A stretch of 64,000 nucleotides of DNA from positions 43,128 to 107,127 of the forward strand of contig JAMLHW010000017.1 of the NCBI GenBank assembly GCA_023954475.1, given 5' to 3'. A program made the position numbers and the translations under genes. This DNA comes from Anaerolineae bacterium. Lineage in GTDB: Bacteria; Chloroflexota; Anaerolineae; Promineifilales; Promineifilaceae. The notes below the pieces were generated by a model that had not been told where the DNA came from, made no database searches, and worked only from the letters and a program-made list of their open reading frames with translations. Positions 1 through 8,770 of this stretch are shown here, piece by piece (position 1 is the stretch's first letter; every line of letters begins with the position of its first letter).

Positions 1-3000
1 TGGCGATGTCCGTGCTGCTGAGGCCGATATCGACAAAGTTGGGATCGACGCTGACGTCGGTGAATGCCAGAAAGGCATCGACGACGTTAAGTCCGGCGTT
101 GGCTCGCCGCGACACATCGGTACTTAAAGCCACAACATCGGCGCTGAGTGTATAGAGTCCGAGTGCGCCCGGCGTCGTGTCGAAGGGGAGATCGGCCGAT
201 TCGTCCGGCTCAAGCGTCACCATCGTCGTCTGATCGCCGTCGGGCAGCGTCGCCGTGATTTCGTAAGTCGTCGTCACCGTGCCGGCGTTCGTGACGGTGA
301 GCGAATAGGTCGCCGTATCGCCGAGCAAAATGGCGTCAAAAGACGGGTTCCACGCGACCACCGGGCCGTACAAGTCGAAGGCGATGGCATCATCGCCGAG
401 TGCGTCGAGCGCCAGACAAAGTGCGTCAAGATCGTTCTGCAGATCGACCGGATCGGTGTGCGTCGCCATGTCGGCAGCGATGGTACTCAAGTCGGCAGCA
501 GCGGGTAGATCGCTGCCGGTGAGGACGACGTTTGTAATCGCCGCAATGACGGCGTCGCGGGCGTCAAGATCGGTGAGATCGGCCGAAAACACATTCAAAG
601 TCAGGCCTAATCGTTCCAGCGAAGCGGCCAGAACCGTATCACCCAAACTCTCAATCAGGGCCGCAGCATCAAAGGCACAGGCTGCTTCGGCCGAAACAAT
701 CAACACGGTCGCATACGTGCGCGGTGCATAACCGCTACCCGCGCTTTCGGCCACGACGAGGTACCCCTGCCCCACTGTCGCGCCCGTCGTGTCGATGGAA
801 ACCGTTTCCGTGTGCGTCGTCCCGACAGCCAGCGAGCCGGTCGAGAGCGCTGCGGGAGACGCCGACAGTGTGTCGGATATCAGCGTACCAGGGAAGTACA
901 AATTGCCGAAAACGGCCATATCTACGTCAAAGCTACCCGCTGTGTTGCCGACATTGGTCGCAGTCAACTCGAGATCGATAACGGTATCAGGCCCGGTGTA
1001 GCGTAATTGCGGACCGAGCTGCAAATAGGGGAAAGCGACTGACGGCATGGTGAAGCCTATCGATTGGCTGTCGCTAATGCTGCCGTTGTCGTTTGCCGTG
1101 GCCGTCACATCGATGCTGAAAGTCGTACCCGGCGCGGGCACTGTGCCGTCGTCGGGCTGGATGTAGAAGCCGAGTTGACCAACTTCGCCCGCCACCAGTG
1201 ACAGCGTTGTGCTGGTCGCGCCGCCTGCGCCGCTGAGGATCAGCCAGCCGGCAGGTACGTTGGCGACATCGACCGTGAATTCGCGCGAAATGGTCGACGT
1301 GTTGGTGATGAAGACGGTGTAGGCAGCGTCGGGAATGTCAGCACGTCCGTCGTTGGTCTGACCGAACGGCTCCACTGCCGTGCGCAGGTAGTCGTCGGCG
1401 GCGCTGAGGACATCGCCCATAGGCACAGTGACAGGGCTGTCCGGCACCACTGCCAGCGCGACGCCATCCACGGCTGTCGTTGTGACATTGAAAACTGCCG
1501 TCGCAAACGCATTGTCAACTGTGGTCGAATGCGCTGTGACCAAAATCGGATAATCGCCGGGCGTCGCGCCTTGCGGCGGCGTCACGGTCGCTGTGCCGCT
1601 TGTATCCAGTTCTATTGTCCAGTCGAGCGGACCTTGCACGGTGACGGCATAATCGTCAGCATAGTTGGCGAAGAAATCGACGTTGAACATGACCGGTGTT
1701 CCCGGTGTGGTTGTCGTAGTTGTCGGGACGGTGCTGAGGGTAAAGAAATCGGCCGAACCGTCAAACCCGATCTGATCGGCATCGGGCACAAACGGATTGA
1801 GGTAAATATCCCCGTCAAATGTCGTGAAGGCGATACCGCCAGTGACATCGATCACGTTGCCCGTGACAGTCAACGTACCGCCGCCCGGGCCTACCGTTAT
1901 TTCTGCGGCGGAAACAGTCCCATCGCCTTCTGTTGCGAAATTGGGCACGATACCGGTGCCGCTGCCGCTGATGGCCGTGTTGCCGGTGACGGCTAGCGTC
2001 AATGTACCGGTGTAGGTGTTTGCGCCGTCAACGACGACTTCGGCCGATTCCAGAGCAATCGTATACGGTTGTGTGGCGCTCAAGTCGGCCGAATAGCTGT
2101 CCCAAAGCGCACCGCCGCCCAAATCAGGCAGGGCAGTGGCGTAATAACCGCTGTGCCCGTCGGCAGTCAGGGTCAAGCTGACCGGTGCAGTTTGGATAAC
2201 ACCAATTGCGTTCTCAACCACAACAGAACCGGAGTCGAGCAATGTGCCCATCTCATCGCGCACATCGGCCGAATTGGCTGTCAGCATATCAAACGCAACA
2301 GACTGATCCGCATTGATCGTCCAATCCAATACCGTTGAGCCGCTGATCGCCAGTGATTGGGCACTGACGTTGGCAGTGATGATGTCATCGACCGTATCGG
2401 CGCTGTGTGTCACCGTTTGCACGGCAGACGGGTAGATCACAGCCGGTTCACTGTTGTAAAGAGCGCCCGGCAACGGCGTCTGTGGCGCAGCTTGCGCCAA
2501 CGAGAGCAAAACGCCCGGCAGCGCCAGCGCAATGTCGGAGCATTCAGCGGCGGCATTGGCACTGCACGCGGCGACATATTGGGAAGTCGAAGCGGCTAAC
2601 GACTGCACGATTACGGCATAGGCTGCCGCAGGCGGTGCCTGCAGGGGATCGTAGTGACAGGACGGACATGGCCCTGGCGGTGGTGGTGGTGGAGGCGGTG
2701 GTGGTGGCGGAGGCGGTGGTGGTGGCGGAGGAGGTGGTGGCGGTGAACCGCTACCGGTCAGCGTATTGGCGATAAAATCGTACAAGTCGCTACCTGCTTT
2801 GCCGAAGAAACCGGCGGCAAAGGCGAGCGCAATCCATGTGAGAATGGCTTTGTATTCGATGGCCGTAGCAGCATAAGCGCCATCTTCGGTGACAAAGGCA
2901 GCGTAACCGGTTGGGTCGATCTCAATCCAGCCAATCCTGGCCTCGCCTTCGCTGACGACCATGCTTTCGGGAACCATGACGATGTTACCGGCTTGCGTGG

Positions 3001-5302
3001 AGGCGAGAATGCGTGCTTTGGCTTCGGCCGAAATCGAAAGCCCATCGAGAATAGAGGTTGCCCCATCTGCCACGAGAACCAGTTCAATATCTTGGTCAAT
3101 CGCTTCCTGAACAATGCTCAAACCAGACTCAACCTGGTCAAAAACCCCGTTGAGCCACTCATATTCGACAATTTTATCCTGCAAAGACGAAAGCAGAGCC
3201 GCCGAGTAAGCCGCATCAGTTGCCTGTCCTGGGGCAGCGACATAACGGCGACGCATATTGAGCAATTCGATTGATGTGCGCAACACGTCGTCTGTGTTGA
3301 CATTGCCCTGCAAGATGAGTTGGGGACGCGCCGGATACGCCTTGACCAACAGGCGATTGCTTTCAATCGCCTCCTTGCGTCCGTTGAGCCGGAACAAATA
3401 CTCGGCCAGATTAAACGCCAGACTCAACGATTGTTGTTCAACGATATAGGGCAAACGCTCAGTCGTGAAAATGGTTACAGCTTCACTGTCTTCTTCGTCT
3501 ATGGCAGCCTGTTCATTGAAAATCACGCCGATTTCAGGCGATCGTTGGTTGATTAGCGAACGCAAATCCTGGACGTAGCGCGATGGCGTTTTACTGTGCG
3601 TAACGACCTGCAACTGAAATACATCGAGCGGCGTGAAGAGTGGATCATCGGTGTCGCCGCGATTGGAAGCGACATCTACCATGACCTCGCCGTCTATGTT
3701 GCGTGCTTCCGGCCCGATCAAATCGACCAGCGCACGCTGGTACGACTCCGATGTGCCGTCCGGCGCAGTCGATTCGACGATGATCCACGCCGCAGTCACA
3801 AACACGTTGCCGATACCGCCGCCAAAGTTACTGAACACATCTTGATACGTGTCGCCCATCAACGTGCGCTCGCCGTTGCCGATGGTCAAATGCGGCGTGT
3901 AATCGTGAATCACAGTGGTGAAAACGAGGCCGCCTTCACCGGTGGAATTGACCAAATGACCCAATGTAACCGCTTTTCCGGTCAGTTCGACGCTGTTTAG
4001 CGTTTCATCGAGCGGTGTAATTTTGGGAAAGGAGTCAAGCGAGGCGGCAAACGCATTGTACTGCTCGACGAGCAACTGCACGTTCACCTTGTGCCGTTCG
4101 CTGTCTGGAATCTCGGCATAGGTATTCGTTGCCGTTGTCTTTGTGTCGCCCGGATTGGTGCCTGCAAAAGACGGGTCTAGGGCAGTCCAGACGCCGCTGA
4201 TGTTGGCTTCAACCCACCAATGGTCGGTCGCATCCGCCAACAATTCAGCATCGTCGGCAGGGTTGGCGGTGTCGGCACCGGGCGTGATATGGCCCAATTT
4301 GCGTGATTCTTCCGGGAACATCGACAGGATCAACGTCTGTGCATCGGGCGCTGCCAGCGTGCCGCGTGCATAACGGGCCGGTATGCCGTTTGACCGCAAC
4401 ATGGCAATGAGCAAACTCGATTGGTCAACGCTGTTGCCTGCCTGGCTCCACAATGTGCCACGTGTACCGCGCAACGACCCGGCGTAGGTATCATAGTCGA
4501 GAGATTGGACGTAGCGGAACAAGTCGACGGGATCGCCGCCAATCTGGGCAGCCTGGAAAAGCATATCGTCATCATAGATATCGGCATCCGGCGTCCAGAT
4601 GAGGTAAGCGGACAACGCGTCAGGCGACAGGGTTATTGGCGCAGCTTGTCCGGAGACGCCGCGACCCAGCCACGTTCCATGCACCGTTGCGCCACTGTCG
4701 AATTCGGTCAACGCAGCGACAGTTCCCGGCACGTCTAGTGTGACGGTGGCGGTAATTGATGTGGCCGGCGGGATGTCGCCGAGATTGAGCGCAAAGGTAT
4801 TGCCTTGCACATCGCCGGATGGCGTAGTGGCACTCAACGATGCACCGTTCGTAATCTCATCGCTCAGAACAACGCTGCGCACTGTGTTGGAATCGGCCGA
4901 AAAGTCAAACGCTTCGTAGATCGCCAATGTATCGGTAATCGTCGTCGAGACAGGCACAATGGGGAAAAGGGTCGGCGGTTGGTTGTTGGTCACGGTATAA
5001 GTGACGTACAGGGTGCTGCCGATTGCGCCCGATGGTGTATAGCTCGATTGGGTGCGGCTGACGAGCAGGATGGATGATTCGGCTTCGGCCGAATTCGTGG
5101 CTGATTGTACTGGATTGCTTTGTCTGGATTGCTCGATTTCGGGCAAAACGCTGTCGAGCAACATATCACTTAGCTCAGCAGCGGGGGTTTCGGCCGAAAG
5201 CGTCTCCGCATATGCCTTGGCCTGGAGCGGTTGCAGCCAGCTCCCGGCTAACATTGTCGTGACGAGAATCCAGTTGAGTAGATGGTGAAATCGCCGTTTC
5301 AT
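1..5302 (-). CDS. giant secreted transglutaminase-fold protein, 3' end outside window
   Basis: An open minus-strand frame runs from ATG at 5302 to the window edge with no stop seen (about 1767 codons). AGGAGG lies just upstream of the ATG. Residues 1 to about 26 form a signal peptide (MKRR start, hydrophobic core, LQA-KA end). A transglutaminase-like core follows: GNSVDQSSLLIAMLRSNGIP at about 289-308, then HWWVEA with His361 and ALDPSF with Asp376. The place of the catalytic Cys is Ser291, so classical transglutaminase or protease chemistry is doubtful. A hydrophobic segment lies near 820-840, then 23 consecutive prolines (854-876) and a long Thr/Val/Gly-rich tail that reads like tandem Ig or CARDB-type beta domains. 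The ribbon is probably exported and surface exposed. Function is unknown; a structural or adhesive surface protein is an inference. Confidence 0.85.
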   Translation of the reverse strand, partial: MKRRFHHLLNWILVTTMLAGSWLQPLQAKAYAETLSAETPAAELSDMLLDSVLPEIEQSRQSNPVQSATNSAEAESSILLVSRTQSSYTPSGAIGSTLYVTYTVTNNQPPTLFPIVPVSTTITDTLAIYEAFDFSADSNTVRSVVLSDEITNGASLSATTPSGDVQGNTFALNLGDIPPATSITATVTLDVPGTVAALTEFDSGATVHGTWLGRGVSGQAAPITLSPDALSAYLIWTPDADIYDDDMLFQAAQIGGDPVDLFRYVQSLDYDTYAGSLRGTRGTLWSQAGNSVDQSSLLIAMLRSNGIPARYARGTLAAPDAQTLILSMFPEESRKLGHITPGADTANPADDAELLADATDHWWVEANISGVWTALDPSFAGTNPGDTKTTATNTYAEIPDSERHKVNVQLLVEQYNAFAASLDSFPKITPLDETLNSVELTGKAVTLGHLVNSTGEGGLVFTTVIHDYTPHLTIGNGERTLMGDTYQDVFSNFGGGIGNVFVTAAWIIVESTAPDGTSESYQRALVDLIGPEARNIDGEVMVDVASNRGDTDDPLFTPLDVFQLQVVTHSKTPSRYVQDLRSLINQRSPEIGVIFNEQAAIDEEDSEAVTIFTTERLPYIVEQQSLSLAFNLAEYLFRLNGRKEAIESNRLLVKAYPARPQLILQGNVNTDDVLRTSIELLNMRRRYVAAPGQATDAAYSAALLSSLQDKIVEYEWLNGVFDQVESGLSIVQEAIDQDIELVLVADGATSILDGLSISAEAKARILASTQAGNIVMVPESMVVSEGEARIGWIEIDPTGYAAFVTEDGAYAATAIEYKAILTWIALAFAAGFFGKAGSDLYDFIANTLTGSGSPPPPPPPPPPPPPPPPPPPPPPPGPCPSCHYDPLQAPPAAAYAVIVQSLAASTSQYVAACSANAAAECSDIALALPGVLLSLAQAAPQTPLPGALYNSEPAVIYPSAVQTVTHSADTVDDIITANVSAQSLAISGSTVLDWTINADQSVAFDMLTANSADVRDEMGTLLDSGSVVVENAIGVIQTAPVSLTLTADGHSGYYATALPDLGGGALWDSYSADLSATQPYTIALESAEVVVDGANTYTGTLTLAVTGNTAISGSGTGIVPNFATEGDGTVSAAEITVGPGGGTLTVTGNVIDVTGGIAFTTFDGDIYLNPFVPDADQIGFDGSADFFTLSTVPTTTTTTPGTPVMFNVDFFANYADDYAVTVQGPLDWTIELDTSGTATVTPPQGATPGDYPILVTAHSTTVDNAFATAVFNVTTTAVDGVALAVVPDSPVTVPMGDVLSAADDYLRTAVEPFGQTNDGRADIPDAAYTVFITNTSTISREFTVDVANVPAGWLILSGAGGATSTTLSLVAGEVGQLGFYIQPDDGTVPAPGTTFSIDVTATANDNGSISDSQSIGFTMPSVAFPYLQLGPQLRYTGPDTVIDLELTATNVGNTAGSFDVDMAVFGNLYFPGTLISDTLSASPAALSTGSLAVGTTHTETVSIDTTGATVGQGYLVVAESAGSGYAPRTYATVLIVSAEAACAFDAAALIESLGDTVLAASLERLGLTLNVFSADLTDLDARDAVIAAITNVVLTGSDLPAAADLSTIAADMATHTDPVDLQNDLDALCLALDALGDDAIAFDLYGPVVAWNPSFDAILLGDTATYSLTVTNAGTVTTTYEITATLPDGDQTTMVTLEPDESADLPFDTTPGALGLYTLSADVVALSTDVSRRANAGLNVVDAFLAFTDVSVDPNFVDIGLSSTDIA
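2675..2743 (-). repeat. triplet repeat encoding 23 consecutive prolines
   Basis: On the plus strand the tract is an imperfect GGT/GGC/GGA run. In the minus-strand gene frame every triplet is CCN, giving residues 854-876 as prolines, followed by Gly-Pro-Cys. It separates the N-terminal transglutaminase-like half from the C-terminal beta-rich half. The synonymous variation (CCA, CCG, CCT) argues for selection on the protein rather than simple slippage. Confidence 0.9.
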
Positions 5303-5419
5303 CAAGGCCTCCTGTGTGTGTGCAAACGTGAGCAATTCATTGAGCGCAACTCGGCGTTGCTACTCAGGCGCAATCCGAATATGGAAGTTTTAGCAGCGAT
5401 ATGTTGAGAGACAATCTCT

Positions 5420-5441
5420 CCGACATGCCGTTACATGTCGG
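5420..5441. other. 8-bp perfect inverted repeat between divergent genes
   Basis: CCGACATG and CATGTCGG are separated by six bases in the 292-base gap between the secreted transglutaminase-fold gene and the Rieske gene. No T run follows on either strand, so it is not an obvious terminator. It could be an operator. The rest of the gap shows no feature I can name. Confidence 0.4.
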
Positions 5442-5594
5442 GAACAAACCACCAGCGGATGGATTGAAGCATAATCCCACCGCCTAAAATCCAACGCATT
5501 TTGGCAAATTGCGGCTGTTTTTTCAACACATTCGGCAAAATTGCATTGCGCCTCGAGACGACTAATCCGGCACAAGATGTGTTAAGATCGAGCT

Positions 5595-5942
5595 ATGCGA
5601 CTATTTAGCAAACATATGGCACGAGACGAAGATGGGTATTGGGAAACGGAGATTTCGGCCGAAGCCGTCACCGAAAACAACATGACGACGGCCACCGTTG
5701 ACAAAACAAAACTGATTGTGACACGCCTCGACGATACGATCATCGCCTTCAGCCGCACTTGCCCTCATGCCGCCGCCGACCTCGGCAAAGGTACATTACA
5801 CAGAGGTCGTGTCAGTTGTCCCAACCACGGCTGGAAATTCGACATTCGCAGCGGTCGCATCCTCTGGCCCGAAGACGAATACTGCAGCCTCAAACGCTAT
5901 CCGGTCAAAATCACAAACGGTATAATCTGGATTAACGTCTGA
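5595..5942 (+). CDS. Rieske-type [2Fe-2S] ferredoxin
   Basis: A 115-residue protein with the two cluster-binding boxes of the Rieske fold: CPH (Cys56, His58) and CPNHGW (Cys75, His78), then the usual KFDIRSG strand. In this family two Cys and two His hold the [2Fe-2S] cluster. There is no signal peptide or membrane segment, so it should be a soluble cytoplasmic electron carrier or the ferredoxin part of an oxygenase-type system. No oxygenase or reductase gene is adjacent. One copy of the TCGGCCGA palindrome falls in codons 21-23 (SAE). Start chosen at the first ATG; ATG at codon 8 is an alternative because no strong ribosome binding site is visible. Confidence 0.9.
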   Translation: MRLFSKHMARDEDGYWETEISAEAVTENNMTTATVDKTKLIVTRLDDTIIAFSRTCPHAAADLGKGTLHRGRVSCPNHGWKFDIRSGRILWPEDEYCSLKRYPVKITNGIIWINV

Positions 5943-5964
5943 CCCTGCTCAATGCCATAACAGA

Positions 5965-7290
5965 CTAATTGCCATTGACAATTCGATAGATATCGCCATT
6001 GACATGGTCCATCACATACAACTCGCCGGCTGCATCTTCGCCAAAGCTGGAGATGATCATTTCTGTGGGTAGTACCATGCGCGTTTGCCATACGCCATCG
6101 ACATTGGCAGCCGCAAAAATGTCGCCAAAACAATAATCGACATATAAATAGTTGCCCCACAACGCCGGAGATTGTGCGCCACGATAGACGTATCCGCCAG
6201 TAATTGAACAGCCGCCTGCGGCATGTGTGTACTCAATGATGGGAAGCACCTTGCCCGCCCTGTCACATGCTTCACTGAGATAACAGCTCGAACCTTCCAT
6301 CACATTCCAACCGTAATTCAAGCCACCGGAACTATCTGCTACCTCAAAACTGACTTCTTCTATCAGATTCTGACCAACGTCGGCAACATACATATCTCCC
6401 GTAGCGCGATCAAAACTGATACGCCACGGATTGCGCCAGCCAATCGACCAGATTTCATTGCGGGCGCTGTCATCAGCGACAAACGGATTGTCAGCCGGAA
6501 TAGCGTAAAATTCGCCATTATCGATATCAATGCGAATGATTGAGCCCAGCAACGACTCTGCATTTTGGCCGTTGTTCTGCGGATCTCCTTGTGAACCACC
6601 ATCGCCAAACCCGGCATACAAGTAGCCATCCGGCCCAAATAAAAGGTGGCCGCCGTTGTGATTTTCGTATGGTTGACCAACCCGCAGCAACTGGCGCTCG
6701 CTGTTGGCCAGCGCCACATTGGGATCATCACTCACGGCAAATTCGGAAATGACGGCTGCGCCACTGGCATCGGTGTAATAAGCGAAAAAGCGACCATTGT
6801 TGGGGTAGTCTGGATGAAACGCGATGCTCAGCAGCCCCCGTTCGTTGGCATTGTTGTTCACACGATCACGGATGTCGAGGAACGGTCCCGGCAACTGTTG
6901 ACCGTCCAAAACAGCATAGACAACACCTTGCTGCTCGACGATAAACAGCCGTTCGTCGCCGGCATGGGTCAAATAAAGAGGCCGGGCGTAACCACCGATA
7001 ATCCATTCGAGTTCAACTGATTGCGCCAGGGTGACGGGAATGGGTGTCTCGGTAGGTGTTGGTTCTGGTGTCAGTGTGGGTTCCAGAGTCGGCGTCGGCG
7101 TTTCGGCCGAATCCACCGTTTCCACAACCACGGGGAGTGGTGTCGGCGTGTCCGTCGGCAGCGGCGTGTCGGTGGGCTGCACAATCGGCGGTGTCACCAG
7201 TGTCACCGCCTCATCTTCAACGTTATCGCCACCACAGGCGACGAGCGCGACTGACATGATCAAGATTATCAATAATAAATGAATGCGCAT
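5965..7290 (-). CDS. PQQ-dependent sugar dehydrogenase-like lipoprotein
   Basis: 441 residues. The N-terminus is a lipoprotein signal (LVAC, lipidated Cys19), then a Thr/Pro-rich linker of about 60 residues and a six-bladed propeller of the glucose/sorbosone dehydrogenase family. Characteristic stretches are ERGLLSIAFHPDYPNNGRF, HNGGHLLFGPDGYLYAGFGD, and WSIGWRNPWRISFD. Known members oxidise aldoses in the periplasm or outside the cell with bound PQQ; no PQQ synthesis genes are in the window. GGAG lies about 8 bases upstream of the ATG. It sits downstream of citrate synthase on the same strand but a terminator separates the two. Substrate cannot be read from sequence. Confidence 0.88.
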   Translation of the reverse strand: MRIHLLLIILIMSVALVACGGDNVEDEAVTLVTPPIVQPTDTPLPTDTPTPLPVVVETVDSAETPTPTLEPTLTPEPTPTETPIPVTLAQSVELEWIIGGYARPLYLTHAGDERLFIVEQQGVVYAVLDGQQLPGPFLDIRDRVNNNANERGLLSIAFHPDYPNNGRFFAYYTDASGAAVISEFAVSDDPNVALANSERQLLRVGQPYENHNGGHLLFGPDGYLYAGFGDGGSQGDPQNNGQNAESLLGSIIRIDIDNGEFYAIPADNPFVADDSARNEIWSIGWRNPWRISFDRATGDMYVADVGQNLIEEVSFEVADSSGGLNYGWNVMEGSSCYLSEACDRAGKVLPIIEYTHAAGGCSITGGYVYRGAQSPALWGNYLYVDYCFGDIFAAANVDGVWQTRMVLPTEMIISSFGEDAAGELYVMDHVNGDIYRIVNGN

Positions 7291-7306
7291 AGGCTACTCC
7301 GCATAG

Positions 7307-7337
7307 AAAAAGGGCATACAAACTGATTGTACGCCCT
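7307..7337 (-). terminator. rho-independent terminator of the 7362-8486 citrate synthase gene
   Basis: On the minus strand an 11-bp stem (AGGGCGUACAA with UUGUAUGCCCU, one G-U pair) with a 5-base loop is followed by UUUUU. It lies between the citrate synthase stop and the sugar dehydrogenase start, so the two genes are separate transcription units. Confidence 0.85.
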
Positions 7338-7361
7338 CTTAAGTTTGTGAGAAAGACGGCC

Positions 7362-8486
7362 TTAACGTGCTTCTAAAGGCACGTATTCCAAATCGAGATC
7401 GCCGATGTAATTCGCTTTCGGCCGAATCAAACGATTGTCTAGCGCCTGCTCCATCACATGCGCCGTCCAGCCAGCCACACGCGAAATCGCAAACGCACAT
7501 GTAAACTGATCCATCGGCAAGCCAACCATATACAATACAATCGCCGAATAATAATCGACATTGGCATACAAATTGCGCTCTACAAAATATGCATCCTCAC
7601 GCGTCAACGTTTCAATGTGCGATGCGACGCCAAACCATTCACCCGCTCCACTACTGCGAGCCATCTCCTCCGCCATTGGCTTGAGAATCGTGGCCCGTGG
7701 ATCGAGAACCTTGTAAACACGGTGACCAACACCCATGATACGCTGGCCACTGGCACGCGTATCCGCGTACCATTCATCCACACCGCGTTCGGCAGCGGCA
7801 ACAAACTGTTCCATCGCCTTCTGATTAGCGCGTCCGTGTGCATCACCTTTGAGCGTTCCGACGGCCGACGTGATTGCCGAATACATATCGGAAATCGTCG
7901 CAAACGTCACACGTGCCGCAAATGTCGAAGCATTAAAGCCATGATCCGTCAACAACACGAGATAGGCATCAAAGGCTCGTACCGCTGCCGCATCGGGTTC
8001 ATTGCCGCTGAGCATATAGAGGAAATTGGCAGCATGACCCAAATCAGCACGCGGCGCGATTGGCTCCTGCCCGTTGCGGATACGCTCCCATGCCGCCACG
8101 ATGGTCGGCATGCTCGCGGTCAATCGACCAGCTTTCTTGCGCAACTCTTCCTGGGAAATATTGTCGGCATCCAGGTCGATCAAGCCCAATGCGCTGACAG
8201 CAGTGCGCAGTACGGCCATTGGATGCGCCGTGGTTGGTGTTCTGCGCAACATGTCAACCACAAATTCAGGAACGGAACGTTGCCCGGCTAGTGCAGCTTT
8301 GAACTCATGCAGTTCGTCTGCATTAGGCAGTCGCCCATTCCACAACAGATAAACGACTTCTTCAAAAGTTGAATTTGGGCCAAGATCCATCATGTCGTAG
8401 CCACGATAAATGAGAACCCCGTTCTCGCCATCAACCAGGCTGAGTTTTGTATCGGCGACAACGGCTCCGGCAAGTCCTTTGCTCAT
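7362..8486 (-). CDS. citrate synthase family protein (short form)
   Basis: 374 residues. Condenses an acyl-CoA with oxaloacetate; the length and GVGHRVYKVLDPR block fit the short Gram-positive/archaeal citrate or 2-methylcitrate synthases. Seen: N-terminal GVLIYRGYDMMDLG, HGFNASTFAARV with substrate-binding His, the GVGHRVY active-site His block and a C-terminal YSAIVLYMVGLPMDQFT block. AAGGAG is 8 bases upstream of the ATG. It is divergent from a second citrate synthase at 8771, sharing a 284-base intergenic region. Citrate versus 2-methylcitrate specificity cannot be decided from sequence alone; no prpB or prpD is in the window. Confidence 0.93.
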   Translation of the reverse strand: MSKGLAGAVVADTKLSLVDGENGVLIYRGYDMMDLGPNSTFEEVVYLLWNGRLPNADELHEFKAALAGQRSVPEFVVDMLRRTPTTAHPMAVLRTAVSALGLIDLDADNISQEELRKKAGRLTASMPTIVAAWERIRNGQEPIAPRADLGHAANFLYMLSGNEPDAAAVRAFDAYLVLLTDHGFNASTFAARVTFATISDMYSAITSAVGTLKGDAHGRANQKAMEQFVAAAERGVDEWYADTRASGQRIMGVGHRVYKVLDPRATILKPMAEEMARSSGAGEWFGVASHIETLTREDAYFVERNLYANVDYYSAIVLYMVGLPMDQFTCAFAISRVAGWTAHVMEQALDNRLIRPKANYIGDLDLEYVPLEAR

Positions 8487-8540
8487 TGAAAAGTAACTCC
8501 TTGGGTAGGTCTACTGATAGCGAATTTGATACCAGTGCGA

Positions 8541-8549
8541 AGTATAGCA
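8541..8549 (-). promoter_or_regulatory. extended -10 promoter element for citrate synthase (minus)
   Basis: The minus strand reads TGC TATACT, an extended -10 element, about 55 bases before the start codon. No good -35 hexamer lies 16-18 bases further upstream, which extended -10 promoters tolerate. Confidence 0.5.
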
Positions 8550-8662
8550 AATGACAGTTACATTCTCGTTAACAACGGGCAGTTGCCGATTGGTGCTTAA
8601 TGATAGGGGGAATTCGGCCGAAACTGACAGTAATTCCTCCTGCAAAACCAGTCGCCCTGTCA

Positions 8663-8668
8663 TATAAT
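8663..8668 (+). promoter_or_regulatory. candidate -10 element for the second citrate synthase
   Basis: A perfect TATAAT lies about 100 bases before the ATG at 8771. No convincing -35 is seen at the usual spacing, so this is a suggestion only. Confidence 0.35.
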
Positions 8669-8770
8669 TGAGCTATTCTGATACCGTCCATGTAATGCGC
8701 TAAACCACAGAGGTTTCCGCTGACACACAAACTTCACTCACTAATCTTCAACACGGAGGCACAGCCTGAA

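Noticed and set aside
330..5262. Many short plus-strand frames across the first 5 kb
   Set aside because: They are antisense to one long uninterrupted minus-strand frame with signal peptide and domain structure. They have no ribosome binding sites or family similarity.
7458..8291. 277-residue plus-strand frame opposite citrate synthase
   Set aside because: It is a shadow of a well-supported citrate synthase gene and shows no recognisable domain.
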